In this document: positions 23,699-32,641 of the stretch, piece by piece
Layout: every line of letters begins with the position of its first letter
How positions within the stretch are numbered: position 1 is the stretch's first letter
Assembly: GCA_016235185.1 (NCBI GenBank)
Contig: JACRLT010000011.1
Coordinates: 1-43,442 of the forward strand
DNA from: Candidatus Omnitrophota bacterium
GTDB taxonomy: Bacteria; Omnitrophota; Gorgyraeia; Velamenicoccales; Velamenicoccaceae
DNA length: 43,442 nucleotides
Direction: 5' to 3'
Notes under the pieces: generated by a model
What the model saw: the letters and a program-made list of their open reading frames with translations, nothing else
Database searches by the model: none
Told to the model about the DNA's origin: nothing
Made by a program: the position numbers and the translations under genes

Positions 23699-24697
23699 AT
23701 GACATTAAATTTTAAAAAGATTACTGTGCTTGGAGATGGCGGGTGGGGCACCACTTTAGCCATTTTGCTTGCTCGCAAGGGCTATTCAGTAACGCTTTGG
23801 AGCGCTTTTGAAAATTATGCGCGCCTCTTAGCAAGGACACGCACAAATCCCGATTATCTAAAAGGCGTAAAGATCCCCAAGGATATTGAGATAACATCTG
23901 ATTTGAGCCAGGCCCTTGATACAGGCCTTGTGGTCCTGGCTGTTCCTTCCCAGTATTTAAGGAGTGTCTTGTTAAAAGGGAAGGCGTTTTATAATAAAAA
24001 TATCCCTGTTGTCAGCGTGGTCAAAGGAATAGAGAATACGACCCTTTTGAGGATGTCTGAAGTAATTAAAGACGTATGGAAGCCGCGGCATATCTGCGTC
24101 CTTTCCGGACCGACGATCGCGCAGGAAGTCGTGCGGGGCATCCCCACGACATCGGTAGCATCATCTAAGAATATGCCGTTGATGCTGGCGGTGCAGGACC
24201 TTTTTATCGCGCCTAATTTTCGTATTTATGCAAACCAAGATATCGTCGGGGTTGAACTGGGCGGCAGTTTAAAAAATATCATAGCGATCGCCTGCGGCGT
24301 CTCTGACGGCTTGGGCTTCGGGACTAACGCAAAGGCAGCCATAGTCTCACGGGGTTTAGCGGAGATGTCACGGTTGGGGCAGGCAATGGGTGCAGCAAAA
24401 GAAACTTTCTCCGGTTTAAGCGGCCTGGGCGATCTGGTTACCACGTGTTTTAACCCTTTGAGCCGGAACCACTATGTCGGTTATAGAATAGGGAAAGGCG
24501 CAAGTTTAAAGAAGATAACAGGGGCTATGAAGATGGTCGCTGAAGGTGTTCCTACTGCTAAATCCGCATATACGCTTGCCAAAATTTATAACGTTGAAAC
24601 ACCGATCATCAATGAGATCTATCAAGTTCTTTTTAAGGATAAATCTCCTTTGTTGGCAGTAAAACATTTGATGATGAGGGAAAAGAGGGCGGAGTAA
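23699..24697 (+). CDS. gpsA: NAD(P)-dependent glycerol-3-phosphate dehydrogenase
   Basis: The 332-residue protein has the N-terminal Rossmann motif GDGGWGTTLA (residues ~11-20) and VVLAVPSQYLR. VKGIENTT and SGPTIAQEV follow at mid-protein, then the catalytic-lysine region GSLKNIIAIACGVSDGLGFG and GLGDLVTTC. These are the full set for GpsA at its normal length. It reduces dihydroxyacetone phosphate to sn-glycerol 3-phosphate, the backbone for phospholipid synthesis. It is transcribed from its own promoter after the lipid hydrolase operon. Confidence 0.95.
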   Translation: MTLNFKKITVLGDGGWGTTLAILLARKGYSVTLWSAFENYARLLARTRTNPDYLKGVKIPKDIEITSDLSQALDTGLVVLAVPSQYLRSVLLKGKAFYNKNIPVVSVVKGIENTTLLRMSEVIKDVWKPRHICVLSGPTIAQEVVRGIPTTSVASSKNMPLMLAVQDLFIAPNFRIYANQDIVGVELGGSLKNIIAIACGVSDGLGFGTNAKAAIVSRGLAEMSRLGQAMGAAKETFSGLSGLGDLVTTCFNPLSRNHYVGYRIGKGASLKKITGAMKMVAEGVPTAKSAYTLAKIYNVETPIINEIYQVLFKDKSPLLAVKHLMMREKRAE

Positions 24698-24718
24698 TTT
24701 AGGGAGCTTTATTTCATA

Positions 24719-24762
24719 GGCATCTCGCCCGCGTGACCCCGGGAAGCAGCGGGCTCGATGCC
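24719..24762 (+). repeat. long imperfect hairpin upstream of tRNA-Pro
   Basis: GGCATCTCGCCCGC and GCGGGCTCGATGCC pair at 12 of 14 positions around a 16-base loop. It lies 21 bases after gpsA and may serve as its terminator, though no T-run follows. A second stem, GATTTGC (24763-24769) with GCAAATC (24788-24794), follows directly and touches the tRNA's first base. Confidence 0.5.
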
Positions 24763-24793
24763 GATTTGCTGGTATTTAAAAATTAGGGCAAAT

Positions 24794-24867
24794 CGGGGAG
24801 TAGCGCAGTTTGGTAGCGCACTTGAATGGGGTTCAAGGGGCCAGCGGTTCGAGTCCGCTCTCCCCGA
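24794..24867 (+). tRNA. tRNA-Pro(GGG)
   Basis: The acceptor strands CGGGGAG and CTCCCCG pair perfectly, the D stem is GCGC/GCGC, and the anticodon stem CTTGA/TCAAG holds the loop ATGGGGT with anticodon GGG and G37. The T arm is GCGG-TTCGAGT-CCGC. The discriminator is A, followed by CTA instead of CCA, so CCA must be added after transcription. Confidence 0.9.
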
Positions 24868-24898
24868 CTAATTTTTGCCGACAAGGCAAAAATTAGTC
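24866..24898 (+). terminator. 14-bp perfect hairpin overlapping the tRNA-Pro 3' end
   Basis: GACTAATTTTTGCC (24866-24879) and GGCAAAAATTAGTC (24885-24898) form a perfect stem with loop GACAA. The left arm begins at the last paired base plus discriminator of the tRNA. It could end tRNA transcription or compete with tRNA folding. Confidence 0.6.
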
Positions 24899-24902
24899 GA
24901 GT

Positions 24903-24993
24903 ACTTGTGAGGCCGTTAAATGTCGCGACAAGCGACATAGGCCGAACAAGTGCCGACAACCAAAGTGTAATCCGTTATGGAAAAAGTTGTCGG
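24903..24993 (+). repeat. two further hairpins, structured leader before doxX
   Basis: First, ACTTGTGAGGCC (24903-24914) pairs with GGCCGAACAAGT (24940-24951) at 10 of 12 positions, with an inner perfect stem ATGTCGC-GACAA-GCGACAT (24920-24938). Second, CCGACAAC (24953-24960) pairs with GTTGTCGG (24986-24993). The loop GACAA is the same as in the hairpin at 24866-24898. Confidence 0.55.
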
Positions 24994-25024
24994 ATACTTG
25001 AGCGATCAAAACAGGAGGTGATTT

Positions 25025-25441
25025 ATGTTTTTTACATCTCTATCTAAGTATTCAGATCTTGGCCTTTTGGTCGTAAGGATGGTATTTGGCGTGATGTTTG
25101 TATATTACGGCGCGCCTAAGTTGTTTGGCGGGATCCAGGTGTGGGGCCAGCTTGGCCAGGCCATGGGAAGCATGGGGATCTTTTTTGCGCCGGCTTTTTG
25201 GGGTTTTATGGCCTCAATTTCCATGTTCTTCGGAGGTATTTGTTTATTTCTCGGCCTGTTCTTCCGGCCAGCTTGTATGTTATTGGCTTTCACGATGTTT
25301 GTTGCAGCCTCGATGCATTTTAAAAAAGGCGACGGGTTAACCATCTCGGCTCACGCCATAGAAGACGGAGCTGTTTTTCTTGGGCTTATTTTCGTAGGCC
25401 CGGGCAAGTATAGCCTTGATGTATTTTTGTGGGGACGATAA
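25025..25441 (+). CDS. DoxX family membrane protein
   Basis: The 138-residue protein follows a near-perfect ribosome site, AGGAGGTGA. It has four hydrophobic helices: ~12-30 (LGLLVVRMVFGVMFVYYG), ~50-75, ~78-100 and ~112-130. The start element VRMVFGVMFVYYGAPKLFGG and the middle GLFFRPACMLLAFTMFVAASMHF are typical of DoxX/DoxD proteins. They are small inner-membrane proteins linked to oxidative stress or quinol-related redox. The TAA stop overlaps the hom ATG by one base, so the two may be cotranscribed without an obvious functional link. Confidence 0.85.
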   Translation: MFFTSLSKYSDLGLLVVRMVFGVMFVYYGAPKLFGGIQVWGQLGQAMGSMGIFFAPAFWGFMASISMFFGGICLFLGLFFRPACMLLAFTMFVAASMHFKKGDGLTISAHAIEDGAVFLGLIFVGPGKYSLDVFLWGR

Positions 25442-26727
25442 TGAATAAATTAAATGTCGGTATTATAGGTTTGGGTACCATAGGTTCCGGTGTTGTTAAG
25501 GCCTTGAGGGAAAAGCGGCGCCTTATAGCCGAACGCTCTGGCGTTGATCTGTATTTGTCTTTGGCCTGTGATACCCGGCGTTCCATCGCCAAAAAACTGG
25601 GCATTCCACCCAGTCTTTTTACCACAGATCCACAGGAAGTGATAAGGAGCGACAAGATCGACGTGGTCGTAGAGCTTATCGGAGGGCACCATCCGGCCAA
25701 GGAGCTAATATTGCAATCTTTGAAAAACGGCAAGCACGTGGTGACTGCAAATAAAGCGCTTTTGGCGACTGACATCAGTGAGATCTTGTCTGTGGCACGA
25801 AAAAGCGCAAAGCAGCTGAAATTCGAAGCCTCTGTTTGCGGCGGTATACCCATTATAAAGGCTCTGCGTGAGGGATTGGTTGCTAACAAAGTCGATTCTT
25901 TCTATGGGATCATCAACGGCACCTCTAACTATCTTTTGACAAAGATGCGCGAGGAGTCTTTAAGTTTTTTTGAGGCGCTTGCCCTTGCTAAGAAGAAGGG
26001 GTATGCAGAGCGCAATCCGCGTTTTGACGTTGAAGGAATTGATGCGGCGCACAAACTTATTATCCTTATGTTTCTGGCGTTTGCCAAATTGATACCTTTT
26101 GAAAAAATATTCAGGGAAGGTATATCGGATATATCCGAGCTTGATATAAAATATGCCCAGGAGATGGGGCTTGTAATTAAGCCGCTGGCTATTGCAAAAA
26201 AAGTAGGCGATGATCTGGAAGCGAGGGTCCATCCAACGCTTCTGCCGCGTAATCATATGCTTGCTGCGGTCAATGGCGTTTTTAATGCGGTTTTATGCCG
26301 GGGCGATATGGTCGGCGATATGCTCTTTTATGGAAGAGGCGCAGGCTCATTCCCCACGGCATCTGCTATTATCAGCGATCTGGTGGATCTAGGAAAAGGG
26401 TGCCTGCCCGAAGGCCCTTTTGTTTCTTTGGCTAAACCGCGCGTCAAAAGGGTGCGCCAAGTCGAGGAGATAATAAGCAGTTATTACCTGCGTTTTACCG
26501 CACTTGACAAGCCTGGGGTCTTGGCAAAGATAGCCGGGGTTTTGGGAAAGCACCATATAGGGATCGCTCAAGTCAGCCAAAAGGAATACAGGCGGGCAAA
26601 GTTCGTTCCGGTCGTTATGATAACAGACCGTTCGCGTGAAAAAGACCTGCGAAAGGCGCTGGAGGACATAGATAAGCTTGCTATAGTAAAGTCCAAGACA
26701 GTTAAGATCCGTATGGAGGTAATTTAA
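25441..26727 (+). CDS. hom: homoserine dehydrogenase
   Basis: I use ATG 25441, overlapping the doxX stop; an in-frame GTG at 25429 is less likely. The 428-residue protein has [10 protein letters not shown] at the N-terminus and the ANKALLAT motif. [17 protein letters not shown] and the signature [14 protein letters not shown]...[20 protein letters not shown] (including the catalytic lysine region) follow. A C-terminal ACT domain (~350-420, [19 protein letters not shown]) suggests feedback by threonine. It reduces aspartate semialdehyde to homoserine. thrC starts at its last stop base. Confidence 0.95.
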   Translation: MNKLNVGIIGLGTIGSGVVKALREKRRLIAERSGVDLYLSLACDTRRSIAKKLGIPPSLFTTDPQEVIRSDKIDVVVELIGGHHPAKELILQSLKNGKHVVTANKALLATDISEILSVARKSAKQLKFEASVCGGIPIIKALREGLVANKVDSFYGIINGTSNYLLTKMREESLSFFEALALAKKKGYAERNPRFDVEGIDAAHKLIILMFLAFAKLIPFEKIFREGISDISELDIKYAQEMGLVIKPLAIAKKVGDDLEARVHPTLLPRNHMLAAVNGVFNAVLCRGDMVGDMLFYGRGAGSFPTASAIISDLVDLGKGCLPEGPFVSLAKPRVKRVRQVEEIISSYYLRFTALDKPGVLAKIAGVLGKHHIGIAQVSQKEYRRAKFVPVVMITDRSREKDLRKALEDIDKLAIVKSKTVKIRMEVI

Positions 26728-27794
26728 TGTCGTTTATCGGGCTTATTGAAAAATACAGGAAGTTTTTGCCGGTTAGCGAGAAGACGCCAGTAGTTACTTT
26801 AAACGAAGGCAATACCCCTTTGATCTATTCGCCTGTTCTTTCGAAAATTACAGGGTGCGAAACATATCTTAAATACGAAGGGTTGAATCCTACCGGGTCT
26901 TTTAAGGATCGCGGCATGACTGTGGCTATTTCAAAAGCCAAAGAAGAGGGTGCGCGTGTTGTCATTTGCGCCTCTACCGGTAATACATCTGCATCCGCCG
27001 CGGCCTATGCGGCAAGGGCCAAATTGAAATGCGTTGTGCTGATCCCCGAGGGTGCTATTGCGTTAGGCAAATTGGCTCAAGCACTTATTCATGGGGCAAA
27101 GGTTTTGGCTATTAAAGGTAATTTTGACGATGCCCTTCATCTGGTCCGGGAGATCTCGGCAAAATATCCGATCACATTGGTCAATTCATTGAATCCTTAC
27201 AGGATAGAGGGACAGAAGACCGGCTCTTTTGAAATATGCGATGATTTAAAAGGAGCGCCTGATTATCATGCCATTCCGGTAGGCAACGCCGGAAATATCA
27301 CGGCTTACTGGAAAGGGTATAAGGAGTATCGCGCGTCCGGACTCATTACCGGACTACCAAGAATGTTGGGTTTTCAGGCCGCGGGTTCAGCTCCTATCGT
27401 TAAAGGAAGGATTATCAAAGAGCCTAAAACGATAGCCACAGCCATTAAGATCGGTAATCCGGCAAGCTGGGACCAGGCTGTAAAAGCGCGCGATGAGTCC
27501 GGAGGCCTGATAGATATGGTGACAGATGCGCATATTCTCGCCGCGTATAAACTTTTGGCATCAAAAGAGGGCGTTTTCGTAGAGCCGGCATCCGCGGCTT
27601 CTGTTGCCGGTGTGATCAAATTAGCCAAGAGCGGCTATTTTAGGAAGAATAATTCGAGAACGAACAACGCCAGGCTAGTTTGTATATTAACAGGCCACGG
27701 GTTAAAAGATCCAGACAGGGCGATCATGTGCATAAGTAAGCCGAAGGTCTTGAGCCCGGATCTGAAACTTATACTCAAAGAGATAGGTTTTTAA
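26727..27794 (+). CDS. thrC: threonine synthase
   Basis: The 355-residue PLP enzyme carries the lysine motif [10 protein letters not shown] (K near residue 62), the [16 protein letters not shown] loop, and [16 protein letters not shown] for phosphate binding. It lacks the long N-terminal extension of E. coli ThrC, as in the shorter bacterial/archaeal type. It turns O-phosphohomoserine into threonine. Its ATG overlaps the hom stop, so the two are coupled. No classic thrB gene lies nearby. Confidence 0.95.
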   Translation: MSFIGLIEKYRKFLPVSEKTPVVTLNEGNTPLIYSPVLSKITGCETYLKYEGLNPTGSFKDRGMTVAISKAKEEGARVVICASTGNTSASAAAYAARAKLKCVVLIPEGAIALGKLAQALIHGAKVLAIKGNFDDALHLVREISAKYPITLVNSLNPYRIEGQKTGSFEICDDLKGAPDYHAIPVGNAGNITAYWKGYKEYRASGLITGLPRMLGFQAAGSAPIVKGRIIKEPKTIATAIKIGNPASWDQAVKARDESGGLIDMVTDAHILAAYKLLASKEGVFVEPASAASVAGVIKLAKSGYFRKNNSRTNNARLVCILTGHGLKDPDRAIMCISKPKVLSPDLKLILKEIGF

Positions 27795-27795
27795 A

Positions 27796-28443
27796 ATGTC
27801 GAATCCTTTAAAAGGCAAAAAAATCCTGATAACAGCCGGGCCGACGTGGGTACCTATCGACGATGTGCGTGTCATAAGCAATGTCTCAAGCGGCGAATTA
27901 GGGTTGCTTTTGGCAAAGACAGCAGCCAGTTGCAGGGCTAAAGTCGATCTATTCCTAGGCCCGGTGAGCCGGCCTGTTTTATTGGATAAAAATATCAAGC
28001 TAACGCGCTTCACCTATTTTAATGACCTTCTGGGCTTGGTCGTGGCCGCGTTAAAGACCAAAAAATATGACATCATCCTTCATTGTGCGGCTGTAAGCGA
28101 TTATTTGGCTAAAGAAGTCCGCGGAAAAATTTCGTCTGAACAAAACCAGCTTGTCCTGCGGTTAGCCCGGGCGCCGAAAATCGTAGATATAATAAGGGAC
28201 TTAAATCCGGATGCCTTTTTGGTAATGTTCAAACTCGAGGCAAATGTATCGGATGCGGTTTTATTGAAGCGCGCGCTGGAAGCTATGAAGCGCTCCGGCG
28301 CGGATCTGGTCATTGCCAATGGGTTCGTTAATAACAAGTACCGCGGTTTTATCCTGGGCTCTAATGATATTTTGGCAAAAACGGTTTCTAAGCCTCTGCT
28401 CGCTAAAAAGTTATTTAAAATATTAGGGAAGAAGATTAATTGA
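27796..28443 (+). CDS. coaB: phosphopantothenoylcysteine synthetase domain protein (CoaB, stand-alone)
   Basis: The 215-residue protein begins KGKKILITAGPTWVPIDDVRVISNVSSGELG, the CoaB domain signature for nucleotide binding. It continues with HCAAVSDYLAKEV and FKLEANV, which matches the K-x-K/K-L-E region, and ANGF toward the end. In most bacteria this domain is fused behind CoaC. Here the CoaC half is absent and must be encoded elsewhere. It joins cysteine to 4'-phosphopantothenate in CoA synthesis. It starts one base after the thrC stop, inside the threonine cluster. Confidence 0.8.
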   Translation: MSNPLKGKKILITAGPTWVPIDDVRVISNVSSGELGLLLAKTAASCRAKVDLFLGPVSRPVLLDKNIKLTRFTYFNDLLGLVVAALKTKKYDIILHCAAVSDYLAKEVRGKISSEQNQLVLRLARAPKIVDIIRDLNPDAFLVMFKLEANVSDAVLLKRALEAMKRSGADLVIANGFVNNKYRGFILGSNDILAKTVSKPLLAKKLFKILGKKIN

Positions 28444-28471
28444 TAAAAACCTTCTCTTTGCTTAAGCGCTT

Positions 28472-28493
28472 GTAAATTTCTTGCGAAATTTAC
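28472..28493 (+). repeat. hairpin between coaB and the ApgM-like gene
   Basis: GTAAATTTC (28472-28480) and GAAATTTAC (28485-28493) form a perfect 9-bp stem with loop TTGC; AAGCGCTT and ACGCAAGCTT flank it. No T-run follows. Confidence 0.5.
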
Positions 28494-28528
28494 TACGCAA
28501 GCTTCAGAGTTAATTTTGTAAGGAATAA

Positions 28529-29740
28529 ATGTATGGGGCAAAATTAATGAAATACATAGTACTTGTTCCTGACGGCATGGCAGATGAGCCGATCGAGCAA
28601 TTAGGCGGCAAGACCCCGCTCGAAGTCGCGGAAACCCCGAATATGGACTATTGTGTAGCAAACGGCCTCTTGGCACGCGCACGCACAATACCGTCCAATT
28701 TGGCCCCAGCCTCTGATGTTGCCAATCTATCCATTTTGGGATATGATCCGCATAAATATTATACGGGGCGCGCGCCTTTAGAGGCCGCGTATCTCGGTGT
28801 TGACTTGGGCGGCGATGAGCTGGCCTTTCGCTGTAATCTTGTTACTATCTCCGACGAAAAAATGGCGGATTATAGCGCCGGCCATATCTCATCCAAAGAA
28901 GCAGCTATCCTGATAGCCGAATTAAATAAGGAACTTGGAAGCGCGAGTGTCAGTTTTTATCCTGGCGTAAGTTACAGGCATCTTGTTGTCTTAAAAGGCG
29001 GGCAAAATATGCAGGATCTTTTGCAGGCGATCTGCTCGCCGCCTCACGATATTTTGGGCCAGCCAATAAAAAAGTTTTTGCCGAAAGGTAAGGGTACCGA
29101 GCAGCTTGCAAGCCTTATGGAGAGGTCTAAATCTGTCTTGGCTCCGCATGAGATCAATAAGGTCAGGATAGACTTGAAAGAGAATCCGGCAAACATGATA
29201 TGGTTGTGGGGCCAGGGCCAGAAGCCGGCAATGCCGACTTTTAAAGAAAAATTTGGCCTGACCGGGGCGGTTATCTCGGCGGTCGACCTCATCAAGGGCA
29301 TAGGCAAGATAATCGGCCTTGATGTGATAAATGTCGAGGGTGCGACCGGCTATTACGATACGAATTACACAGGGAAAGCGCAAGCCGCTTTGGATGCCTT
29401 GAAAAATAGAGATTTTGTTTTTGTTCACGTTGAAGCGACTGATGAGGCAGGGCACAACGGAGACCTGCGCATGAAGATAGCTACTATCGAGCGTTTCGAT
29501 AAGATGATCGTGGGCCCGGTTTTGGAAGAGTTCAAGGGCCGCTCCGATTTCAGGCTTTTGATCATGCCTGACCACGCAACACCGGTGGATCTAAGGCGCC
29601 ATACTGCCGACGAGATATGTGTTGCGATGATGGGTTACGGCATAGCCAAAAACGGTTTTTCCGCCTTTAGCGAGAAAGAGGCCAAAAAGAGCGACGTATT
29701 TTTTGAAGGCCACCAGCTGATGGACGTATTTTTGAGATGA
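28529..29740 (+). CDS. ApgM-like phosphoglycerate mutase homologue, candidate homoserine kinase
   Basis: The start is ATG 28529 with AAGGA close upstream; ATG 28547 (MKYIVLVPDG) is an alternative without a clear ribosome site. The 403-residue protein belongs to the alkaline-phosphatase-like, cofactor-independent phosphoglycerate mutase group of archaeal type (ApgM). The visible marks are PDGMAD, the serine in LAPASDVANLSILGYDP, HVEATDEAGHNGD and MPDHATPVDLRRH, all of the metal and nucleophile sites. A branch of this family found beside hom/thrC has been proposed as a homoserine kinase (TIGR02535, as I recall). The cluster hom, thrC, this gene, lysC lacks thrB, which favours that role. It overlaps cstA by 4 bases. 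Confidence 0.8.
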   Translation: MYGAKLMKYIVLVPDGMADEPIEQLGGKTPLEVAETPNMDYCVANGLLARARTIPSNLAPASDVANLSILGYDPHKYYTGRAPLEAAYLGVDLGGDELAFRCNLVTISDEKMADYSAGHISSKEAAILIAELNKELGSASVSFYPGVSYRHLVVLKGGQNMQDLLQAICSPPHDILGQPIKKFLPKGKGTEQLASLMERSKSVLAPHEINKVRIDLKENPANMIWLWGQGQKPAMPTFKEKFGLTGAVISAVDLIKGIGKIIGLDVINVEGATGYYDTNYTGKAQAALDALKNRDFVFVHVEATDEAGHNGDLRMKIATIERFDKMIVGPVLEEFKGRSDFRLLIMPDHATPVDLRRHTADEICVAMMGYGIAKNGFSAFSEKEAKKSDVFFEGHQLMDVFLR

Positions 29741-31338
29741 ATTCTTTGGTACTTCTCTTTTTCGGCTTGGTTGTTTTTTGTTTAGGCTACATATTTTATG
29801 CGAATAAGATCGCGGCACTTTTTGAAATAGGCCCCAACCGTAAGACGCCGGCTTATTCAAAATATGACGGCGTCGACTATGTTCCTGCGAAAAATTGGCT
29901 TGTGCTCTTTGGGCATCATTTTTCATCCATTGCCGGCGCAGGCCCGATAATAGGCCCGGTGATCGGCTGTATCTATTGGGGATGGCTTCCGTCGCTTTTG
30001 TGGGTGGTCCTGGGCACGGTTCTCATCGGCGGTGTCCATGATTTTGTTGCTCTTATGATATCTGTGCGCGAAGGGGGCAATTCCGTAGCCGATATTGCAG
30101 CAGTCAGCATATCAAAGAAAGCCAAATTTATTTTTTCCGTATTTGTCTGGCTTGCGCTTATCCTGGTCATCGCTGTTTTTGTACACTTGTGCGCAAAAAC
30201 TTTTGTCACTGAACCAAAAATAATTGCTCCGTCGCTCGGGCTTATTCCTGTAGCCGTTTTGTTTGGTTACCTGGTCTATATAAAAAAGGTCAATCTGATA
30301 TTTGCGACGGCGTTAGGCCTTATTTTATTTGGCGTATTGTTCTTTTTGGGCCAGGCGTTCCCGGTCATGATCGGAAAAAATGCGCTGATGATCTGGACGC
30401 TCATTTTACTTGTTTATTGTTTTGTTGCGTCTGTGACGCCTGTTAATATTTTATTGCAGCCCAGGGATTATCTTTGCAGTTTTCTTTTGATCTTTGGTAC
30501 CATGGCTGGTCTGATAGGTTTGCTTATTTCAAGGCCGCCAGTCTCGCAGCCAGCCTTTATCGGATATAAAACTGAACAAGGGGTTTTGTGGCCGATGATG
30601 TGCGTTACGATCGCATGCGGCGCTATTTCAGGTTTTCATTCTTTGATCGCCAGCGGCACTACGTCCAAGCAGTTGGCCAGCGAGCGGCATGCAAAACGTA
30701 TAGGGTATGGGGCGATGGTCATTGAAGGTATTGTGGCTTTGTTGGCGATTTTGGCTGTTGTCAGCGGGATTTCTCAATCAGGAGTCGAGATCTGCAATTT
30801 GCTTACGGAATCCGGGCCTATCTGTGTCTTTGGACAGGGGTATGCGGGTTTGACGCGTTCTATTCTTGGGCCCTACGGTATGTTTATCGCGATCATGATA
30901 CTTAATGCTTTTATTCTTACGACTTTGGATACTGCTACGCGCGTGTGCCGCTATATCACAGAAGAGTTGATGGGTATTGGCAACAGGTTCTTCGCTACTT
31001 TTTTAGTCGTGGTTTTGGCAGCGTTTTTGGCGCTTACCGGTGCGTGGAATAAAATATGGCCTGTGTTTGGCGCTTCAAACCAGCTTGTGGCGGCATTGGC
31101 TCTCTTTGTAGCATCTTGTTGGCTGTTGGCACATAAAAAAACGATACGCTTTACGATTCTGCCGGCTATTTTTATGTTTATCACTACGTTTATCGCGCTT
31201 TGCCTGCAATCAGTCGCTTATTTGAAAGAAGGTAATTATCTGTTGTTATTGGTCGCTTTTGCCTTGATCGTTCTTTCACTTGTCATGCTGGATGAAACAA
31301 GGAAGGCAATGAAGTTATCCCTTGCCAAAACATCCTGA
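29737..31338 (+). CDS. cstA: carbon starvation protein A family transporter
   Basis: The 533-residue protein is highly hydrophobic with more than a dozen membrane helices. The N-terminal KYDGVDYVPAKNWLVLFGHHFSSIAGAGPIIGP is the CstA signature, followed by GGVHDFVALMISVREGG. The family moves peptides or pyruvate across the inner membrane. At 533 residues it is shorter than E. coli CstA (~700), as in the many bacteria that lack the C-terminal extension. The ATG overlaps the previous stop by 4 bases. A nutrient transporter between threonine-pathway genes may serve amino-acid supply. Confidence 0.9.
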   Translation: MNSLVLLFFGLVVFCLGYIFYANKIAALFEIGPNRKTPAYSKYDGVDYVPAKNWLVLFGHHFSSIAGAGPIIGPVIGCIYWGWLPSLLWVVLGTVLIGGVHDFVALMISVREGGNSVADIAAVSISKKAKFIFSVFVWLALILVIAVFVHLCAKTFVTEPKIIAPSLGLIPVAVLFGYLVYIKKVNLIFATALGLILFGVLFFLGQAFPVMIGKNALMIWTLILLVYCFVASVTPVNILLQPRDYLCSFLLIFGTMAGLIGLLISRPPVSQPAFIGYKTEQGVLWPMMCVTIACGAISGFHSLIASGTTSKQLASERHAKRIGYGAMVIEGIVALLAILAVVSGISQSGVEICNLLTESGPICVFGQGYAGLTRSILGPYGMFIAIMILNAFILTTLDTATRVCRYITEELMGIGNRFFATFLVVVLAAFLALTGAWNKIWPVFGASNQLVAALALFVASCWLLAHKKTIRFTILPAIFMFITTFIALCLQSVAYLKEGNYLLLLVAFALIVLSLVMLDETRKAMKLSLAKTS

Positions 31339-31361
31339 AAATCTCTGTGATATTTTCAGGA
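31333..31361 (+). terminator. hairpin at the cstA stop
   Basis: TCCTGAAAAT (31333-31342) and ATTTTCAGGA (31352-31361) form a perfect 10-bp stem with a 9-base loop; the left arm contains the cstA TGA. No T-run follows, so the termination strength is uncertain. Confidence 0.45.
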
Positions 31362-31403
31362 TAGGCTGCGGGATAATTTGCAATTTAAAGTAGAGGGCAA
31401 ATT

Positions 31404-32618
31404 ATGAAAATCATGGTCCAAAAGTTTGGCGGCAGTTCTGTGGCGAACCCCGAGAGGATCAAGCTGGTTGCCGAAAGAGTAGTTTCCTACAGAAAAAAAG
31501 GCTGGAGTATGGTGGTGGTAGTATCGGCTCTTGGAGACACAACGGATGAGTTGATAGCACTGGCCGGGCAGATCACCGATGACCCGCCTGCGCGGGAGAT
31601 GGATATGCTTCTTTCGACGGGAGAGCAGATATCTGTTGCGCTATTGGCAATGGCCATAGCAGAGCTAGGTTACAGGGCGATCTCATTTACAGGAGCCCAG
31701 GTCGGCATAAAAACTGATAAGACACATACAAAGGCGAAGATCATCGATATAGACGCAAACAGGATCAAGAATGAATTAGGGGGCGGCAAGGTAGTCATTG
31801 TCGCAGGATTCCAGGGAGTGACAGAGGACCAGGATATTACGACCCTTGGCCGCGGCGGTTCCGATCTGACCGCGGTGGCTTTGGCTAAAGCTGTGTCTGC
31901 TGATGCCTGTGAGATCTATACCGATGTAGAAGGCATCTACACTACGGATCCAAGGATAGTAACGGAAGCCCGGAAATTGAAAGCGATCACCTACGATGAG
32001 ATGCTGGAAATGGCCTCATTGGGTGCGCAGGTCATGCAGGCTCGCTCCATCGAGGTCGCCAAAAAATTCGATATCCCGCTGCACGTGCGCAGCAGCTTTA
32101 ATTACAACGATGGCACGCTCATTTTAAAGGAGGCAGATATTATGGAAGATTTTGTTATCAGCGGTGTTACTTTAAATAAGAACGAAGCAAAGATCACTGT
32201 TTGCGATGTGCCGGATATGCCCGGGATCGCAGCCAAGATATTTAAAGAGGTTTCAAAGAGCGGGATCAATGTGGATACTATCGTCCAGAACGTAAGCCGT
32301 AAAGGTTACACGGACCTTTCTTTTACGATACCATTGGGAGACCTGGCAAAGGCAAAATCTCTTACAGAGAAAATAACCAAGTTTATAAAGGCTGGGGGCA
32401 TCCTTGTGGATAAGGATATCGCGCGAGTCTCTATTGTCGGCGTTGGGATGAAGACGCATCCCGGAGTCGCAGCCAAGATGTTCGAGGCGCTGGCACAGAA
32501 GTCGATCAATATCAGCATGATCACAACCTCCGAGATCAGCATATCTTGTATTATCAATAAAAAGAATGCAGAGAAGGCAGTCAGGGCTGTCCATGCCAAG
32601 TTTGGCCTGGGCAAATAA
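31404..32618 (+). CDS. lysC: aspartate kinase
   Basis: The 404-residue protein has the catalytic N-terminus MVQKFGGSSVANPERI, TTLGRGGSDLTAVALA and the region DVEGIYTTDPRIV. Two ACT domains (~265-335 and ~345-400) suit allosteric control by lysine and/or threonine. It phosphorylates aspartate, the first step toward lysine, methionine and threonine. No asd gene (aspartate semialdehyde dehydrogenase) lies in the window. It is the last member of the threonine cluster and is followed by cimA. Confidence 0.95.
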   Translation: MKIMVQKFGGSSVANPERIKLVAERVVSYRKKGWSMVVVVSALGDTTDELIALAGQITDDPPAREMDMLLSTGEQISVALLAMAIAELGYRAISFTGAQVGIKTDKTHTKAKIIDIDANRIKNELGGGKVVIVAGFQGVTEDQDITTLGRGGSDLTAVALAKAVSADACEIYTDVEGIYTTDPRIVTEARKLKAITYDEMLEMASLGAQVMQARSIEVAKKFDIPLHVRSSFNYNDGTLILKEADIMEDFVISGVTLNKNEAKITVCDVPDMPGIAAKIFKEVSKSGINVDTIVQNVSRKGYTDLSFTIPLGDLAKAKSLTEKITKFIKAGGILVDKDIARVSIVGVGMKTHPGVAAKMFEALAQKSINISMITTSEISISCIINKKNAEKAVRAVHAKFGLGK

Positions 32619-32641
32619 TTAAAGGGATAAAAGAGGCCAAT

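Noticed and set aside
24719-24765. SRP (4.5S) RNA, suggested by GGGAAGCAGC in a hairpin
   Set aside because: The GGAA tetraloop with its flanking pair and the 5' side of the symmetric loop are missing; it is more likely a simple hairpin repeat.
24826-25047. Reading frame starting inside tRNA-Pro
   Set aside because: It is created by the tRNA and the hairpins; no ribosome site, and it ends inside doxX.
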